From JACJYE01 sp964432875 (GTDB lineage: Bacteria; Bacteroidota; Bacteroidia; Chitinophagales; Saprospiraceae): a DNA stretch of 6,084 nt. Positions 1 to 4,890 of the stretch are shown in pieces. A program made the position numbers and the translations under genes. The notes beneath the pieces are model-generated. The model saw only the letters and a list, made by a program, of their open reading frames with translations, was not told the origin of the DNA and did not search any database. The DNA lies in contig CAYSPJ010000221.1 in assembly GCA_964432875.1 (NCBI GenBank), positions 1-6,084 of the forward strand, written 5' to 3'. Numbering within the stretch: the first letter of the stretch is position 1; the number at the start of each line of letters is the position of its first letter.

Positions 1-650
1 AGCAAAATCCAGTTGTTGCTTACATCCAGGAAAGTGGCTTGGGGGAAGGCGGCGCGGAACGGGCCCTCGAAAAAAGCGCGGCTCAGCTCCCGGTCCTCAG
101 GCGTGCGGGCCAAGCGGTTGTAAAGCAGCAGGCCTTGGGGGGTGAGGCTATCGCGTAGGGCTTCCAGGAATTCGGGGCTTTCAAAAAGCGGCGGCACCAC
201 GTCATCCAGGAAGATATCCATGCAGATCAGGTCGTACTGCTGTTCATTTTGCAGGAGGAAGGCGTAGGCATCGGCGCAGATAGTGATTATCGGCGAATCC
301 AGTTGGCTCAGGCAGTAGCGGTTGGCAAGGTCGATGACGTTTTCATCTATTTCCACCGCGGTGTAATAGTAGCGCTTGCCCAAGGTGCGCTCCAGCATAA
401 AAGGTACGCTGCCCAGCCCCAGGCCCAGCACCAACACCTCTTCGATGGGCAGCTCGTCCAGCTTGATACGTTGGAAGGCTTGCAGGAAGTTGGTGTACAA
501 ATCCTCGTGTGAATAGATGGCATTGGCGGTGGAGAGCTGATAGCGGCCTTGTTTGACGCTCACGTACAAGTGCGGGTTGTGGGCGCTCGGCGCGCTTTCG
601 ACATGGAGTTCGAACAGGTAGCTCAGCCATTTTTTCCAAGCTGAAACCAT
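1..650 (-). CDS. Spermidine synthase-like SAM-dependent methyltransferase, 3' end cut by window edge
   Basis: 216 complete codons are visible, read leftwards from the ATG at 650; the C-terminus lies outside the window. The fold is that of the class I SAM-dependent methyltransferases of the spermidine synthase group. A glycine-rich motif I (VLVLGLGLGS, residues 72-81) is followed by an acidic ribose-binding loop (AVEIDENVIDLA, about 98-109), a motif II region (CADAYAFLL, about 125-133) and YDLICMDIFLDD (139-150), where spermidine synthases carry catalytic acidic residues. Known family members transfer an aminopropyl group or methylate small molecules. The diagnostic polyamine-site residues are not clear enough to call a true SpeE, so the substrate is left open. 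The ATG lies 2 bases after the stop of the GlmU-family gene, which implies one operon and translational coupling. The protein should be cytosolic, with no signal peptide. The call to superfamily is firm; the exact reaction is not. Confidence 0.8.
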   Translation of the reverse strand, partial: MVSAWKKWLSYLFELHVESAPSAHNPHLYVSVKQGRYQLSTANAIYSHEDLYTNFLQAFQRIKLDELPIEEVLVLGLGLGSVPFMLERTLGKRYYYTAVEIDENVIDLANRYCLSQLDSPIITICADAYAFLLQNEQQYDLICMDIFLDDVVPPLFESPEFLEALRDSLTPQGLLLYNRLARTPEDRELSRAFFEGPFRAAFPQATFLDVSNNWIL

Positions 651-652
651 GG

Positions 653-1861
653 TTAAGCTTTTTCCCAGCGCCGGTACTTGGCGGTATCTTCAAAAATGCG
701 CAACAAGATGAGGCGCTCCTGGGTGTCGAGCTCTACCCCGCGCCGCGCCATGACGCGCTCGGCGGTAGCAAAAGCCTGTTCGGTGCTCACCGTTTGGAAC
801 CCCTGCTTGCCGCCCAGGGCGAAAGAGGGGATAAAGTTGCGGGGGAAGCCCTCGCCATAGAGGTTGCAGGAGACGCCGACTACGGTGCCAGTATTGAAAT
901 TCATGCCGATGCTGGCTTTGGAATGATCGCCCATGAACAAGCCGCAGAACTGCTGCCCGGTTTTGACGAAACGCTCAGCCAGGTAGCTCCACAGCTTCAC
1001 TTCCTCGTAGTTGTTTTTAAGATTGGAGACATTTGTGCCGGCGCCGATATTGCACCATTGTCCGATGACGGAATTGCCCAGGTAGCCATCGTGCCCTTTA
1101 TTGGAGTTGGCCATCATGACGGCGTTGTTGATCTCCCCGCCGGCTTTGCAGTAGGGGCCGAGCGTAGTGCCCCCATAAATCTTGGCCCCCATCTTGACCA
1201 CGGCGCCTTCCCCAAGGGCGAAAGGCCCCCGGATGATGCTGCCTTCCATCACCAAGGCATCTTTGCCTAGGTAAACCGGCCCGCCTTCGGTATTGAAGAT
1301 GCAGCATTCTGCTTTGGCACCCGGCTCGAGGAATACCAGCTCCGGTGGCCCGACCACCTGGTTGGATCCGCTCAGCGGCTGCGAGCTTTGGCCGTTGGTG
1401 AGCAGCTTGAAATCTTCGGCGATTGCCTGTGCATTGCAGCCGAAGATGTCCCAGAGGTTGTCCACTTTGAGGAAGGGGGTATCCTCCAGGTCTTGGCCGT
1501 GCAATTCGCCGATGTCTTCCTCTGCCATCAGCCTCTCAAGCTGTTCAGCATCGAGCTTGGCCACGATGAGCTCTTCACCGCGCAGGTAGGCTTCGTTAGA
1601 ATCCATCTGACGGATGAGGCGGACTAGCTGTTCGGAAGGCAATGCTGAGCCATTGATGATGTAATTGACCGCCCCGTGTTCGAGCGGATATTTCTCAGTG
1701 AGGTAGTCTTGGGTGATATAGGATGCTTCGCCGCCGAGCCAGCGCTCCCATTTCTCCTTGATGCTTAGTATGCCCAGGCGCAGTTCGCATACCGGCCGGG
1801 TGTAAGTGAGGGGCAAAAGCCGCTCGCGCACTTCGTTGTCAAATAAAATGATATTGGCCAT
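653..1861 (-). CDS. GlmU-family protein: putative UDP-GlcNAc pyrophosphorylase / glucosamine-1-phosphate acetyltransferase, Bacteroidetes type
   Basis: 402 residues from the ATG at 1861. A longer reading frame to 1900 exists, but its extra start sits inside the rpmE2 terminator hairpin, and MANIILFDNE fits the family N-terminus. Residues 1 to about 155 form the putative nucleotidyltransferase half (LLPLTYTRPVCELRLGILSI, 15-34). From about 175 onward there are hexapeptide turns typical of a left-handed beta helix. The segment NKGHDGYLGNSVIGQWCNIG (254-273) followed by AGT matches the acetyltransferase active-site region of GlmU; H257 would be the catalytic histidine. GlmU makes UDP-N-acetylglucosamine for peptidoglycan and surface glycans in the cytosol. 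The usual GxGTRM pyrophosphorylase signature is absent from the N-terminus, as in the alternative GlmU family of Bacteroidetes, so the first half-reaction is inferred from the family. It lies between rpmE2 and a SAM enzyme on the same strand. No promoter is visible in the 23 bases between the upstream terminator and the start. Confidence 0.85.
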   Translation of the reverse strand: MANIILFDNEVRERLLPLTYTRPVCELRLGILSIKEKWERWLGGEASYITQDYLTEKYPLEHGAVNYIINGSALPSEQLVRLIRQMDSNEAYLRGEELIVAKLDAEQLERLMAEEDIGELHGQDLEDTPFLKVDNLWDIFGCNAQAIAEDFKLLTNGQSSQPLSGSNQVVGPPELVFLEPGAKAECCIFNTEGGPVYLGKDALVMEGSIIRGPFALGEGAVVKMGAKIYGGTTLGPYCKAGGEINNAVMMANSNKGHDGYLGNSVIGQWCNIGAGTNVSNLKNNYEEVKLWSYLAERFVKTGQQFCGLFMGDHSKASIGMNFNTGTVVGVSCNLYGEGFPRNFIPSFALGGKQGFQTVSTEQAFATAERVMARRGVELDTQERLILLRIFEDTAKYRRWEKA

Positions 1862-1883
1862 AAGCGCGGTTTGAATAAAGATG

Positions 1884-1916
1884 AAAAAAGCCCCAATCAT
1901 TAAGAAAGGGGCTTTT
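1884..1916 (-). terminator. Rho-independent terminator after rpmE2
   Basis: On the minus strand the arms AAAAGCCCC (1916-1908) and GGGGCTTTT (1894-1886) form a perfect 9-bp stem with a 13-base loop. The T tract runs on to 1884, giving six T in a row. It lies 59 bases past the rpmE2 stop and 23 bases before the GlmU-family start, so it also acts as a barrier to read-through into that gene. In the plus direction the tract is only four T, and no plus-strand gene ends here. Confidence 0.8.
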
Positions 1917-1920
1917 GCCT

Positions 1921-1945
1921 TCCCGATTCGCGCTGCTCATCGGGA
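1921..1945 (-). other. Second hairpin between rpmE2 and the terminator
   Basis: TCCCGAT (1921-1927) and ATCGGGA (1939-1945) form a perfect 7-bp inverted repeat with an 11-base loop. It ends 4 bases from the rpmE2 terminator stem, so the transcript would carry two hairpins in tandem. It has no T tract of its own. It may protect the rpmE2 mRNA 3' end or tune termination; the role is inferred only from position. Confidence 0.5.
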
Positions 1946-1974
1946 TGTCGCTTTGCCTTTTCCCTGCTGAAGGG

Positions 1975-2241
1975 TTAAGAACCCTTGTTGAAACGGCTGT
2001 TGGCAAATTTCTTATTGAACTTGTCGATACGGCCTGCCGTGTCGACAAATTTCATTTTGCCGGTAAAGAATGGGTGGGAATAGCTGGATATCTCCAGCTT
2101 CACCAGAGGGTATTCCTTGCCATCTTCCCAGGTGATGTTTTCCTTGGTCGCTGCGCAGGAGCGCGTCAGGAAGGCATCGCCAGAGGAGAAATCCTTGAAT
2201 ACCACCAGTCTATAATTTCCCGGATGAATCTTTTCTTTCAT
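1975..2241 (-). CDS. rpmE2: 50S ribosomal protein L31, type B (zinc-independent)
   Basis: 88 residues, the usual length for type B L31. The start MKEKIHPGNYRLVVFKD, the block ITWEDGKEYPLVKLEISSYS (36-55) followed by HPFFTGK (56-62), and the end DTAGRIDKFNKKFANSR are all typical of the family. L31 binds the large ribosomal subunit near the central protuberance and bridges to the small subunit. The zinc-binding cysteine pairs of type A L31 are absent: the only cysteine is C29. In other bacteria the zinc-free form replaces the zinc form under zinc limitation; in Bacteroidetes it is often the only copy, so no zinc regulation is implied here and no Zur-like operator is seen. A clear promoter lies upstream and a terminator downstream, so it can be made as a single-gene message with some read-through to the GlmU-family gene. 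Confidence 0.96.
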   Translation of the reverse strand: MKEKIHPGNYRLVVFKDFSSGDAFLTRSCAATKENITWEDGKEYPLVKLEISSYSHPFFTGKMKFVDTAGRIDKFNKKFANSRFNKGS

Positions 2242-2270
2242 GACGCTGTTGATTTTCTTCTAAAGAACCG

Positions 2271-2299
2271 CAAAGGTAAGTTTTTTTCCAAGGAATCAA
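2271..2299 (-). promoter_or_regulatory. Bacteroidetes-type promoter for rpmE2
   Basis: Read on the minus strand, TTG (2299-2297) is followed after 18 bases by TACCTTTG (2278-2271), an exact match to the TAnnTTTG -7 element with the -33 TTG at normal spacing. Transcription would start near 2265, giving a short leader before the ATG at 2241. The surrounding A/T runs fit a strong housekeeping promoter. Confidence 0.75.
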
Positions 2300-2372
2300 A
2301 AATTTTTTTCGTCGCGCTGCAGTATTTATCTTCACCGCTGGTGATTTTACCAGAAGATGTAAACAATGCCGG

Positions 2373-2906
2373 ATGGAAGTTCAAGCAGGCATCAAGCGCA
2401 CTGCCGCGATGGTCGTGCTGCGGCAGGGCGATTCTTTTTTACTGCTGCGGCGCAACAAGGCGCCCAACCAGGGCTGTTACGTGCCCGTAGGGGGCAAAGT
2501 GGACCCGCATGAGCGCCCTATTGATGCTGCCATAAGGGAAACTTATGAAGAGACGGGCATCCGGATTTTCAGATCGCAACTCTACTACGGTGGAGTTTTG
2601 GTAGAAACTTCTCCCACCCCCTACAACTGGCAATGCTATATTTATATGGCCGACATCCCCTACCTGCCCCCGCCAGCCTGCGACGAGGGCACCCTGGAAT
2701 GGATAGCCCTGGCTGAGATCCCTAATATCCCTACTCCGCCTACGGACTGGCAAATCTACCAATATCTGATGGCCGGCCAGCCTTTCGCCCTGGACGCGGT
2801 TTATGACGCCCAGATGAAACTGCTGGAAATGCGCGAGGAGATTTCGGGGCAAGTGGTGTGGCCACCAGGCCTTGCGCCGCATTCGGCACTTGGGGATAAG
2901 GGCTAA
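2373..2906 (+). CDS. Nudix hydrolase (MutT-like)
   Basis: 177 residues. The Nudix box Gx5Ex7REUxEExGU is present at residues 41-63: G41, E47, R55-E56, E59-E60 and G62 are all in place, with T57 at the U position. These glutamates bind the divalent metal that cleaves nucleoside diphosphates linked to another group. The box follows a first beta hairpin with LLLRRNKAPNQGCYVPVGGK (23-42). The later stretch CDEGTLEWIALAEIP (103-117) is a strand-helix element seen in 8-oxo-dGTP diphosphatase-like members. A nucleotide-pool cleaning role is possible, but substrate cannot be read from the box. The start at 2373 keeps the first beta strand intact; the next Met (residue 13) would cut it. No clear ribosome binding site or TAnnTTTG promoter was found in the 2242-2372 gap shared with rpmE2. 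The tail after about residue 155 is proline-rich and not part of the core fold. Confidence 0.88.
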   Translation: MEVQAGIKRTAAMVVLRQGDSFLLLRRNKAPNQGCYVPVGGKVDPHERPIDAAIRETYEETGIRIFRSQLYYGGVLVETSPTPYNWQCYIYMADIPYLPPPACDEGTLEWIALAEIPNIPTPPTDWQIYQYLMAGQPFALDAVYDAQMKLLEMREEISGQVVWPPGLAPHSALGDKG

Positions 2907-2969
2907 AGCTCAGGCACGCGACTAGATGGACAGGCTCTCGGGTCTGCCAATTTAATCCGATAGCTGCGT

Positions 2970-3002
2970 TACGCTTGGCCCTAAACCCTCGGCTTCAGCG
3001 TA
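2970..3002. other. Weak inverted repeat between convergent genes
   Basis: TACGCT (2970-2975) and AGCGTA (2997-3002) are complementary, with GCC (2978-2980) and GGC (2991-2993) able to pair inside. It lies between the 3' ends of the Nudix and esterase genes and could fold on either strand. There is no T tract, so it is at best a poor terminator. The rest of 2907-3013 shows nothing else. Confidence 0.3.
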
Positions 3003-3013
3003 GGCCGCGGGCA

Positions 3014-3745
3014 TTAGAAGCGCGAATCCAGATAATACGGCAACATCTTACGCCAGGAAGGCCAGTCGTGGGGGATGTCTGTACCCCAGACATCCAGCTC
3101 GTGAGGGATGCCTTTAGCGTGCAGCACCGCCGAAAAGCGGCGCGAGGCGTCCGGCGCTTCCCAGTCGCCCGAACCAGTCACGATATGGATATGCCTGCTG
3201 CTGCGGATGCGCGACAGGATGTAGTCGTCATTCAAGTTGGGCAGGTACTGCATCGGCGAGTTGAAATACACGTCCTGGTCGTGATAGCCCTTGGTGTAGG
3301 AGCTCAGGTCATAGTCGCCGCTCATGGCGATGACGCCATTAATCAGATCAGGCCGGCGGAAGAAAAGGTTGGCCGCATGCAAGGCGCCAAAAGAAGCGCC
3401 GGTGGTGATGATATGCGTATCCTGGCTGGTTATGTTACGGATGAAAGGCACCACTTCGTTGTACACGTATTCATTGAACTGCTGGTGGCGGATGGCTTTA
3501 TGGCGCGGGTGCATGTGGGAGTTGAGCCAGCTTTCAGCATTGATGCTGTTGATAGAAAACACCTTGACCTTGCCTGCCTCGATTTGCGGGCTAATGGCGT
3601 CGATAAGCTGGAAGCGCTCATATTCCAGGAAATCAGCTGCCGCCGTAGGCAACAGGAGCAAAGCAAAGCCGTAGTGGCCGTAAACCGCTACTTCCATGTT
3701 CTTATTTAAGGAAGGGCTGTACCAAGAGTGTATCTCTCGCCTCAT
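3014..3745 (-). CDS. Serine esterase of the esterase D / putative esterase family (alpha/beta hydrolase)
   Basis: 243 residues from the ATG at 3745. A longer frame reaches 3853, but its extra 36 residues look unlike protein (MPSKAVTSPCPGRHNLEKPL), while MRREIHSWYSPSLNKNMEVA starts the first beta strand as in this family. The nucleophile elbow is GASFG (116-120) with S118. D194 in GSGDWE and H226 in DIPHDWPSW are the likely partners of the triad. These enzymes hydrolyse esters or thioesters such as S-formylglutathione, enterobactin or polysaccharide acyl groups; the substrate is unknown here. No signal peptide or membrane segment is seen, so it should act in the cytosol. It converges with the Nudix gene and diverges from the DinB-like gene, so it is probably transcribed alone. 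No convincing promoter was found upstream; the nearest hit, TATCTTCG (3794-3787), lacks a spaced TTG. Confidence 0.85.
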   Translation of the reverse strand: MRREIHSWYSPSLNKNMEVAVYGHYGFALLLLPTAAADFLEYERFQLIDAISPQIEAGKVKVFSINSINAESWLNSHMHPRHKAIRHQQFNEYVYNEVVPFIRNITSQDTHIITTGASFGALHAANLFFRRPDLINGVIAMSGDYDLSSYTKGYHDQDVYFNSPMQYLPNLNDDYILSRIRSSRHIHIVTGSGDWEAPDASRRFSAVLHAKGIPHELDVWGTDIPHDWPSWRKMLPYYLDSRF

Positions 3746-3903
3746 AAAAAGAGCTTTTTTGCTGTTAACTAATCCAATAACGGGGGCGAAGATAAGCGGT
3801 TTTTCTAAATTATGCCTACCGGGGCAAGGAGATGTAACGGCTTTTGAGGGCAAGCTCAGGCTGTCGCCAAGTTATTAGAAACTGATTAAAAAGCCTGATA
3901 AAT

Positions 3904-3934
3904 TTGCCGGTTCAGCCCGGGAGCTATACTTTAG
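3904..3934 (+). promoter_or_regulatory. Candidate promoter for the DinB-like gene
   Basis: TTG (3904-3906) and TACTTTAG (3927-3934) are separated by 20 bases. The second matches TAnnTTTG at five of six fixed positions. Transcription would begin around 3939-3941, exactly where a perfect inverted repeat starts, leaving a leader of about 90 bases before the ATG at 4029. The one mismatch keeps this a candidate only. Confidence 0.4.
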
Positions 3935-3939
3935 CATAA

Positions 3940-3960
3940 TTAGAGCTTGTTAAGCTCTAA
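3940..3960. repeat. Perfect 9-bp inverted repeat in the esterase-DinB divergent region
   Basis: TTAGAGCTT (3940-3948) and AAGCTCTAA (3952-3960) are exact reverse complements around GTT. In RNA this is a stable 9-bp stem with a tight loop; in DNA it is a dyad suited to a dimeric regulator. No T tract follows, so it is not a normal terminator. A second, competing pair, CTTTAG (3929-3934) with CTAAAG (3957-3962), encloses it. It lies at the expected transcription start of the DinB-like gene. Operator or 5' stem-loop are both possible. Confidence 0.6.
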
Positions 3961-4028
3961 AGGATTTTGGATGGGTAGCCCTTCCAAAAGCAGGGGAGTT
4001 ACACCTTAGTATATTATCTCAGGTAATT

Positions 4029-4604
4029 ATGGATAAGCACATCAAGGAAATCGTCAATCGGATTGAAGCCGTAAGCCAGGAAGCCGAGCGCTTATTTGGC
4101 CATTGCTCGGCCGATGAGTTAAATTGGCAGCCTGCGCCCGGGCAGTGGAGCATCGGGCAATGCTTTGAGCACCTCATCATCTCTAACAAGCAATATTTCC
4201 CGCAGTTGAAAGAATTGGCGAGCAATACCAAGAAATTCTCTTTCTGGGAGCGCCTGCCTTTCTGGGCAGAGCTTTGTGGCTACTTCATGCGGCGCTACGT
4301 GACGTCGGAGCCCCGTCACAAAATGCCCGCCCCAACTGTTTTTCAGCCGCCTCACAGCAAAGTGGCGCCTGAGATCATCCTGTTGTTTAAGACCCATAAC
4401 CAGCAGCTCATCAAGTATATCCAGGCAGTGCGCAATCTGGAGTATGACCAGCCCAACATCACCTCTCCGGCAGCCTCGTTCATCACTTACTCCCTGCGCG
4501 ATGCCTTTACGATACTGGCCAATCATGAGGAGCGGCATCTGCGCCAGGCACAAAGGGTAATGGAGCTGGGGGGCTTTTCAAATGAAGCAAAAATTGCAAG
4601 TTGA
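4029..4604 (+). CDS. DinB/YfiT-like four-helix-bundle protein, putative metal-dependent thiol transferase
   Basis: 191 residues, a little longer than the usual 150-175. The DinB-like fold is a four-helix bundle with a metal held by three histidines. They are present: H48 in CFEHL (45-49) and H166 plus H170 in NHEERHLRQAQRV (165-177). The ELNWQPAPGQWSIGQCFEHL block (30-49) is the family hallmark before the first His. Known members include bacillithiol and mycothiol S-transferases, and the family is named after a DNA-damage gene of Bacillus, but no LexA-like box is visible here. About 50 residues between the first two helices (roughly 60-110: FWERLPFWAELCGYFMRRYV and a proline-rich stretch) are an insertion also found in Bacteroidetes relatives. 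AGG at 4021-4023 sits 5 bases before the ATG as a weak ribosome binding site. No terminator follows the stop directly; the nearest is at 4819-4856. Confidence 0.87.
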   Translation: MDKHIKEIVNRIEAVSQEAERLFGHCSADELNWQPAPGQWSIGQCFEHLIISNKQYFPQLKELASNTKKFSFWERLPFWAELCGYFMRRYVTSEPRHKMPAPTVFQPPHSKVAPEIILLFKTHNQQLIKYIQAVRNLEYDQPNITSPAASFITYSLRDAFTILANHEERHLRQAQRVMELGGFSNEAKIAS

Positions 4605-4616
4605 ACGTTAAATAAT

Positions 4617-4647
4617 TTGCATACTTCAAAAAGAGTGTATAACTTTG
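4617..4647 (+). promoter_or_regulatory. Bacteroidetes-type promoter for the structured RNA
   Basis: TTG (4617-4619) and TAACTTTG (4640-4647) are 20 bases apart, and the second is an exact TAnnTTTG match. The expected start is near 4652-4654, at the foot of the first hairpin. A second exact -7 match, TATATTTG (4703-4710), lies downstream but has no TTG at the right distance. Confidence 0.6.
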
Positions 4648-4705
4648 TGGTGCGATTGAAAAAAAAAATCGCTTATGGCAATAAAAAAATAACCGTTAGC
4701 GTTAT

Positions 4706-4782
4706 ATTTGCCGACTCTCAAGAAGGCGATGCTTTTTTGAGAATCCACAGGCTGAAATGCCTGTCACAAATTTGCAGACTCT
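4706..4782 (+). repeat. Imperfect 13-base direct repeat inside the structured RNA
   Basis: ATTTGCCGACTCT (4706-4718) and ATTTGCAGACTCT (4770-4782) differ at one base and lie 64 bases apart. The first copy supplies the 3' arm of HP2 and part of the 5' arm of HP3; the second lies in the otherwise unpaired region after HP4. The second copy could compete for the same partner (around 4737-4745). Confidence 0.55.
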
Positions 4783-4818
4783 GTCTAAAGATCATAACTG
4801 GGGTTTAGTTTTTTTTGG

Positions 4819-4856
4819 AGTGTAGCAGCGTCAAGTTGCTACACTTTCTTTTTTTT
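4819..4856 (+). terminator. Strong rho-independent terminator
   Basis: AGTGTAGCAGC (4819-4829) pairs with GTTGCTACACT (4835-4845), an 11-bp stem with one G-U pair and a 5-base loop. It runs directly into TTTCTTTTTTTT (4845-4856). It ends 34 bases before the DUF1015 start. It would end transcripts from the promoter at 4617-4647 and any read-through from the DinB-like gene. An earlier eight-T run at 4809-4816 follows a weak CTAAA/TTTAG stem (4785-4789, 4804-4808). Confidence 0.88.
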
Positions 4857-4890
4857 GTTTAATTTCCCGCCGCACTTTCAGAAAAAACGT

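Larger units (their letters stand above)
4652..4856 (+). ncRNA. Candidate structured small RNA or leader RNA upstream of the DUF1015 gene
   Basis: This 205-base stretch has no convincing protein reading but is packed with hairpins. HP1 is GCGATT/AATCGC (4652-4657, 4667-4672) with a poly-A loop. HP2 is GGCAA/TTGCC (4677-4681, 4708-4712) with inner TAAC/GTTA (4690-4693, 4701-4704). HP3 spans 4713-4745: 12 bp from 4716-4727 to 4731-4742 (two G-U pairs) plus two outer pairs across one mismatch, with loop GAT. HP4 is ACAGGC/GCCTGT (4747-4752, 4759-4764). HP2, HP3 and HP4 follow each other with zero or one base between. A strong terminator closes the unit and a good promoter opens it. I do not recognise it as tmRNA, RNase P, SRP RNA or a known riboswitch. 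A 6S-like RNA (a separate 6S class is known in flavobacteria) is possible by size only. The alternative is a 5' leader of the DUF1015 gene with an attenuator, or a long 3' UTR of the DinB-like gene. Both ends are inferred from promoter and terminator. Confidence 0.5.

Noticed and set aside
794..1270. 158-residue plus-strand frame opposite the GlmU-family gene
   Set aside because: It mirrors the hexapeptide region of a clearly real minus-strand protein.
1862..1900. 13-residue N-terminal extension of the GlmU-family protein
   Set aside because: The alternative ATG lies inside the rpmE2 terminator hairpin; MANIILFD at 1861 is the usual family start.
2327..2334. TATCTTCA as a -7 element for the Nudix gene
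   Set aside because: Two mismatches to TAnnTTTG and no TTG at proper spacing.
1915..2490. 191-residue plus-strand frame across rpmE2 and the start of the Nudix gene
   Set aside because: It crosses the rpmE2 promoter and two unrelated genes and has no family features.
2975..3709. 244-residue plus-strand frame opposite the esterase gene
   Set aside because: The minus strand encodes a full alpha/beta hydrolase with GASFG and the His/Asp partners; the plus frame shows no recognisable motif and is a GC-driven antisense shadow.
3746..3853. 36-residue N-terminal extension of the esterase
   Set aside because: The extension has no family similarity, and the start at 3745 gives the normal family N-terminus.
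4119..4553. 144-residue minus-strand frame opposite the DinB-like gene
   Set aside because: The plus strand has the conserved His triad; the minus frame has no motif.
4617..4808. 63-residue plus-strand reading frame (MHTSKRVYNFVV...)
   Set aside because: It overlaps the promoter and all four hairpins, has no ribosome binding site, and its AT-rich composition is unlike the neighbouring genes.
4855..4890. TTG start 12 codons upstream of the DUF1015 ATG
   Set aside because: The TTG is part of the terminator T tract, and MHIKPFRAVYP matches the family start.
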